The translations under genes were made by a program, and so were the position numbers. Below are positions 61,597-64,000 of a stretch of 64,000 bases of DNA, piece after piece. This stretch comes from an uncultured Bacteroidales bacterium (GTDB lineage: Bacteria > Bacteroidota > Bacteroidia > Bacteroidales > F082), in assembly GCA_947307415.1 (NCBI GenBank), contig CAMZJA010000010.1:1-64000 (forward strand), read 5' to 3'. Each line of letters starts with the position of its first letter. Positions within the stretch are counted from its first letter, which is position 1. The notes below the pieces were generated by a model. It ran no database searches. It was given only the letters and a program-made list of their open reading frames with translations, and was not told the origin of the DNA.

Positions 61597-61670
61597 CAAT
61601 CTATAATCACAATAAATCATTGATATTCAAATATTTAGCTGTATTTTTAAAAAATTAAAAAATTTTCGGC

Positions 61671-61697
61671 TTTGTAACGAAAAAAGTCGTATCTTTG
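61671..61697 (+). promoter_or_regulatory. Promoter before the tRNA-Glu genes
   Basis: TTTG (61671-61674) and TATCTTTG (61690-61697) at 19-base spacing, the clearest match in the window to the Bacteroidetes -33/-7 promoter, located before the first repeat and tRNA. Confidence 0.65.
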
Positions 61698-61710
61698 CAG
61701 CACTTTTAAA

Positions 61711-61785
61711 AGACCTTAGTCTCTAGACATTAGACCTTAGTCAATTTCTGCTAAAGTCTAAGGTCTAAAATCTAAAGTCTAAATC
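61711..61785. repeat. Heptad palindrome upstream of tRNA-Glu copy 1
   Basis: Left units such as accttag, tctctag, acattag, accttag and right units ctaaagt, ctaaggt, ctaaaat, ctaaagt in approximate inverted order around a short loop. Directly precedes the first tRNA. Confidence 0.75.
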
Positions 61786-61859
61786 GGTCTCTTCGTCTAG
61801 TCTGGTTAGGACGTCAGGTTTTCATCCTGGTAACTCGGGTTCAAATCCCGGAGAGACTA
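61786..61859 (+). tRNA. tRNA-Glu (UUC), copy 1
   Basis: 74 nt, cloverleaf folds by hand: acceptor GGTCTCT with AGAGACT (G1-U72 wobble), D-arm GTCT...GGAC, anticodon stem TCAGG/CCTGG around TTTTCAT (anticodon TTC), T-arm TCGGG-TTCAAAT-CCCGG, discriminator A. CCA is not encoded. Its acceptor to T-arm sequence is identical to the second copy. Confidence 0.95.
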
Positions 61860-61865
61860 CAAATA

Positions 61866-61940
61866 AGACCTTAGTCGTCAGACATTAGACCTTAGTAAAT
61901 TCCTGCTAAAGTCTAAAGTCTAAAATCTAAAGTCTAAATT
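61866..61940. repeat. Heptad palindrome between the tRNA-Glu copies
   Basis: Left arm of 30 bases (accttag, tcgtcag, acattag, accttag) and right arm ctaaagt, ctaaagt, ctaaaat, ctaaagt. Arms differ mainly by C/T changes, which become G-U wobbles in RNA of the minus strand. Near-copy of the unit at 61711, 155 bases upstream. Confidence 0.75.
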
Positions 61941-62014
61941 GGTCTCTTCGTCTAGTCTGGTTAGGACGTCAGGTTTTCATCCTGGTAACTCGGGTTCAAA
62001 TCCCGGAGAGACTA
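61941..62014 (+). tRNA. tRNA-Glu (UUC), copy 2
   Basis: Identical 74-nt gene, exactly 155 bases after the first. Anticodon TTC, no encoded CCA. The flanking repeat is duplicated with it, so the tRNA and repeat were copied as one unit. Confidence 0.95.
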
Positions 62015-62020
62015 CTAAAA

Positions 62021-62091
62021 AGACCTTAGTCGTTAGGCATTAGACCTTAGTAATTCAGCTAAAGTCTAAGGTCTAAAGTCTAAAGTCTAAT
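62021..62091. repeat. Third heptad palindrome, after tRNA-Glu copy 2
   Basis: Left units accttag, tcgttag, gcattag, accttag and right units ctaaagt, ctaaggt, ctaaagt, ctaaagt, similar to the units at 61711 and 61866 but with no tRNA after it. The third copy of the tandem series. The rest of the 569-bp region between porT and the barrel protein (61597-62165) is AT-rich without evident genes. Confidence 0.75.
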
Positions 62092-62165
62092 AGAAAACGA
62101 GGTCAGAAAATATGGGCGCAAAAAAGCTCAGAATTCTGGCTTTTTCAGTTTTTAAACAATAAAGC

Positions 62166-62837
62166 ATGACGGGAATCCTCTCTTGTAAAATCATAAAAAG
62201 ACCATCATCCAAGAGCTTAATGGCTTTGTTGGCTGTTTTCTTTTTCTGCTTGACAACCGCAGGCAACCTAAATGCGCAATACAACAAATTCAACTTCGGC
62301 TTCCGCGGCGGCGTAGGCATGTCGACACTGACAGGCTTCGAAAACAACGGACTGAAGATAGGCTTCACTGGCGGCGTTTGCGGTCAATATAACTTATCAG
62401 CCAACCACGACATCCTGACCGAGATATACTACTCCACAGGAGGTCAGCTCTCGGAGAAATGGAACGAAGGCGAAGAGGAACAAATCAAAGTTTACAGCAA
62501 ATACAACTTACATTATATTAATATACCGATTATTTATCAGTATTATTTCACCGACATCCTCGGCATTGAAGCGGGAGCCAATTTCCGCTATTGCGTCAAC
62601 GGCTCACTGAAGACAAAAATCGGCAACGAAGGCTGGCATTCGGCTAATTTCACAAAAGACAACTACAACACCTTCGATTGCGGAATGATTATAGGCGTTT
62701 TTACAAGCAACTTGCTTCAATACGATGACGTTTTCGTAAGTCTCCGCGCCTATTTCGGTTTCCTCGACGTGATAAAAGAGGTCGGAGCGAACAAAAACAT
62801 CAGCGTACAGGTAAGCGTCGGATATATGATCTTCTAA
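62166..62837 (+). CDS. PorT-family-like outer membrane beta-barrel protein
   Basis: A 223-residue secreted protein with a signal peptide (Lys-rich start, then LMALLAVFFFCLTTAGNLNAQ) and a predicted eight-strand barrel: FNFGFRGGVGMSTLTGFENN, then IKVYSKYNLHYINIPIIYQY and ISVQVSVGYMIF at the end, the aromatic C-terminus typical of outer membrane proteins. It resembles the outer membrane beta-barrel/PorT-like family; its specific function is not known. It lies 1 base before the lipoate ligase gene. Confidence 0.75.
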   Translation: MTGILSCKIIKRPSSKSLMALLAVFFFCLTTAGNLNAQYNKFNFGFRGGVGMSTLTGFENNGLKIGFTGGVCGQYNLSANHDILTEIYYSTGGQLSEKWNEGEEEQIKVYSKYNLHYINIPIIYQYYFTDILGIEAGANFRYCVNGSLKTKIGNEGWHSANFTKDNYNTFDCGMIIGVFTSNLLQYDDVFVSLRAYFGFLDVIKEVGANKNISVQVSVGYMIF

Positions 62838-62838
62838 G

Positions 62839-63795
62839 ATGAAACCACAAATTCAGATTATTATTGGTAATCAATACAATCCACACCTAAACCTCGCGGT
62901 GGAGAGCTCACTTTTGGATGAAGGCAATCCGGAAGTCGTGACTATGTTTTTATGGAAAAACCAGCAGACGGTGGTCTACGGTTACAACCAAAACCCGTTC
63001 ACAGAATGTAATGTGGAGCTGTTGTTATCAGAAGGCGGTCACGCCGCCCGCCGCCGTACCGGCGGCGGCGCGGTCTATCATGATCTCGGCAATTTGAACT
63101 TCTCTTTCGTGGCAAACAAAAAACATTACGACGTCGCCAAGCAGATGAACGTCATCAAGACCGCATTGAAATATTTTGGGCTCGAAACCGAAGTGTCGGG
63201 CCGTAACGACATTCTCTTCGAAGGACGTAAATTCTCCGGAAACGCCTTTGGAATCTACAAAGACAGACGACTGCACCACGGCACGATTTTGATTAAGACA
63301 GACGGCGAAAAGCTGGCAAAATATCTGAAGGTAAACCCCGCCAAACTACAAAAACACGGCGTAAAATCAGTGGCGAGCCGCATCATCAACCTCTCGGAAG
63401 TCGCCGACATCACATCAGACAGCATCATACCTTATTTGACAAAAGCTTTCGAAGAAGTTTACGAAGCCAAAGCAGAAGTTGTGGATTTCAATAGTCTTTT
63501 AACCGATAAAGTATTGAAAACCAGAAACTTATTCGCATCCGACGAATATCTTTTCGGCAAGTGGCGCAACTTCCATGCAAAGAAAAGCGCACAGTTCGCA
63601 TGGGGTCTTGTCGAGCTCGACATGCACGTCAACGAAGAGAAAGGCATCATCGAAAGCATCTCCATCGCCTCCGACGGCCTTGAGCCCGAACTCATTGAAG
63701 AAACAGAGCACATCCTGACAGGCGCGAGCATCAAAAAAGCCCCCGATTGCGGCGAAAACGTGGTCGCGAAAGATATTCTTACGCTTATTTATTAG
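62839..63795 (+). CDS. lplA: Lipoate-protein ligase
   Basis: A 318-residue enzyme attaching lipoate to lysine of 2-oxoacid dehydrogenase or glycine-cleavage subunits using ATP. The catalytic and binding motifs RRRTGGGAVYHDLGNLNFSF and RNDILFEGRKFSGNAFG (the Lys-containing loop) are clear, and LHHGTILIKTD contains another conserved segment. The C-terminal 100 residues hold the accessory domain. A start of ATG at 62839, right after the barrel gene, is natural. Confidence 0.92.
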   Translation: MKPQIQIIIGNQYNPHLNLAVESSLLDEGNPEVVTMFLWKNQQTVVYGYNQNPFTECNVELLLSEGGHAARRRTGGGAVYHDLGNLNFSFVANKKHYDVAKQMNVIKTALKYFGLETEVSGRNDILFEGRKFSGNAFGIYKDRRLHHGTILIKTDGEKLAKYLKVNPAKLQKHGVKSVASRIINLSEVADITSDSIIPYLTKAFEEVYEAKAEVVDFNSLLTDKVLKTRNLFASDEYLFGKWRNFHAKKSAQFAWGLVELDMHVNEEKGIIESISIASDGLEPELIEETEHILTGASIKKAPDCGENVVAKDILTLIY

Positions 63796-63814
63796 CGCAA
63801 AACGGATTTTTTAG

Positions 63815-63822
63815 TAATTTTG
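63815..63822 (+). promoter_or_regulatory. Promoter box of the methylthiotransferase gene
   Basis: TAATTTTG, an exact TAnnTTTG box, 18 bases before the ATG at 63841. Confidence 0.5.
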
Positions 63823-63840
63823 CAGCCTAATTTTTGAAAA

Positions 63841-64000
63841 ATGAAGTATTTTTTGCTGCCATTGGGCTGTCAGATGAACCGAAGCGACACGGAACGCGTG
63901 CGTACCGTGCTGCACGGCATGGGCTTTACCGAGACCGACAAAGAAGAGGAAGCAACGATTTTGGGCGTGATAGCATGCTCGGTGCGCCAAAAAGGCATCG
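63841..64000 (+). CDS. MiaB-type tRNA methylthiotransferase (3' truncated)
   Basis: The first 53 residues of a methylthiotransferase that modifies adenosine-37 of tRNA using radical SAM chemistry; the gene runs off the window. LLPLGCQMNRSDTERV carries the first cluster-binding Cys with the GCQMN signature, and VIACSVRQKG the second, with ACSVR in place of the usual TCxVR. Radical SAM and TRAM domains lie beyond the end, so exact subtype (MiaB or a relative) is not certain. Confidence 0.85.
   Translation, partial: MKYFLLPLGCQMNRSDTERVRTVLHGMGFTETDKEEEATILGVIACSVRQKGI

Overview
The window is a chromosomal segment of an anaerobic member of the Bacteroidetes, most probably Bacteroidales. The reasons are: promoters of the TTTG / TAnnTTTG type in front of many genes; secreted peptidases with C-terminal type IX secretion (T9SS) sorting tails plus a PorT-like protein; a four-subunit 2-oxoacid:ferredoxin oxidoreductase; a PUR-domain DUF3276 protein; and the parA-parB-DUF5683-dapB-lepB-ftsK gene order. 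No insertion sequence, phage gene or CRISPR array was seen. Both end genes (an aminotransferase and a MiaB-type methylthiotransferase) are cut by the window.

Layout. 1-3.9 kb: aminotransferase 3' end and the vor-type oxidoreductase operon. 3.9-6.6 kb: an AT-richer minus-strand locus with a PD-(D/E)XK nuclease-like protein, a radical SAM/SPASM peptide-maturase-like enzyme translationally coupled to it, a 37-residue four-cysteine peptide (4316-4429) too short for usual gene calling, a hairpin terminator, and a 97-residue membrane protein. 6.9-9.1 kb: a membrane Ser/Thr kinase, a divergent helix-rich protein and a DUF2750-like protein. 9.1-18.1 kb: ABC-F ATPase, split chromate transporter, two tandem acyl-CoA ligases, membrane pyrophosphatase. 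18.2-21.4 kb: bifunctional nuclease, nucleoside permease, thyA, folA. 21.5-29 kb: three tandem C10 cysteine peptidases. 29-36.4 kb: S24-type repressor, tricorn-like protease, DnaQ-type exonuclease, QueA. 36.4-41.4 kb: polyprenyl synthase, MMPL transporter, pssA, AraC regulator. 41.6-46.5 kb: TolC/HlyD/ABC-2 permease export operon. 46.5-55.9 kb: DUF3276 and the parAB-dapB-lepB-ftsK-lolA-glycosyltransferase run. 55.9-58.4 kb: lpxC, lpxD. 58.5-64 kb: aminotransferase, heptose-7-P kinase, porT, two tRNA-Glu genes, a beta-barrel protein, lipoate ligase, miaB start.

How parts fit: thyA/folA with a nucleoside permease serve thymidylate supply. The C10 peptidases are predicted T9SS cargo and the PorT-like protein part of the machinery. 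LpxC, LpxD, heptose kinase, LolA and a glycosyltransferase serve the outer membrane.

Two features stand out. The first is the radical SAM/Cys-rich peptide/nuclease-like locus, a candidate undescribed RiPP-like system. The second is a family of intergenic arrays of 7-base units, mostly arranged as long imperfect palindromes with a different heptamer at different loci, which recur at seven places and interleave with the duplicated tRNA-Glu genes. Functions are inferred by eye from motifs; no database search was possible.
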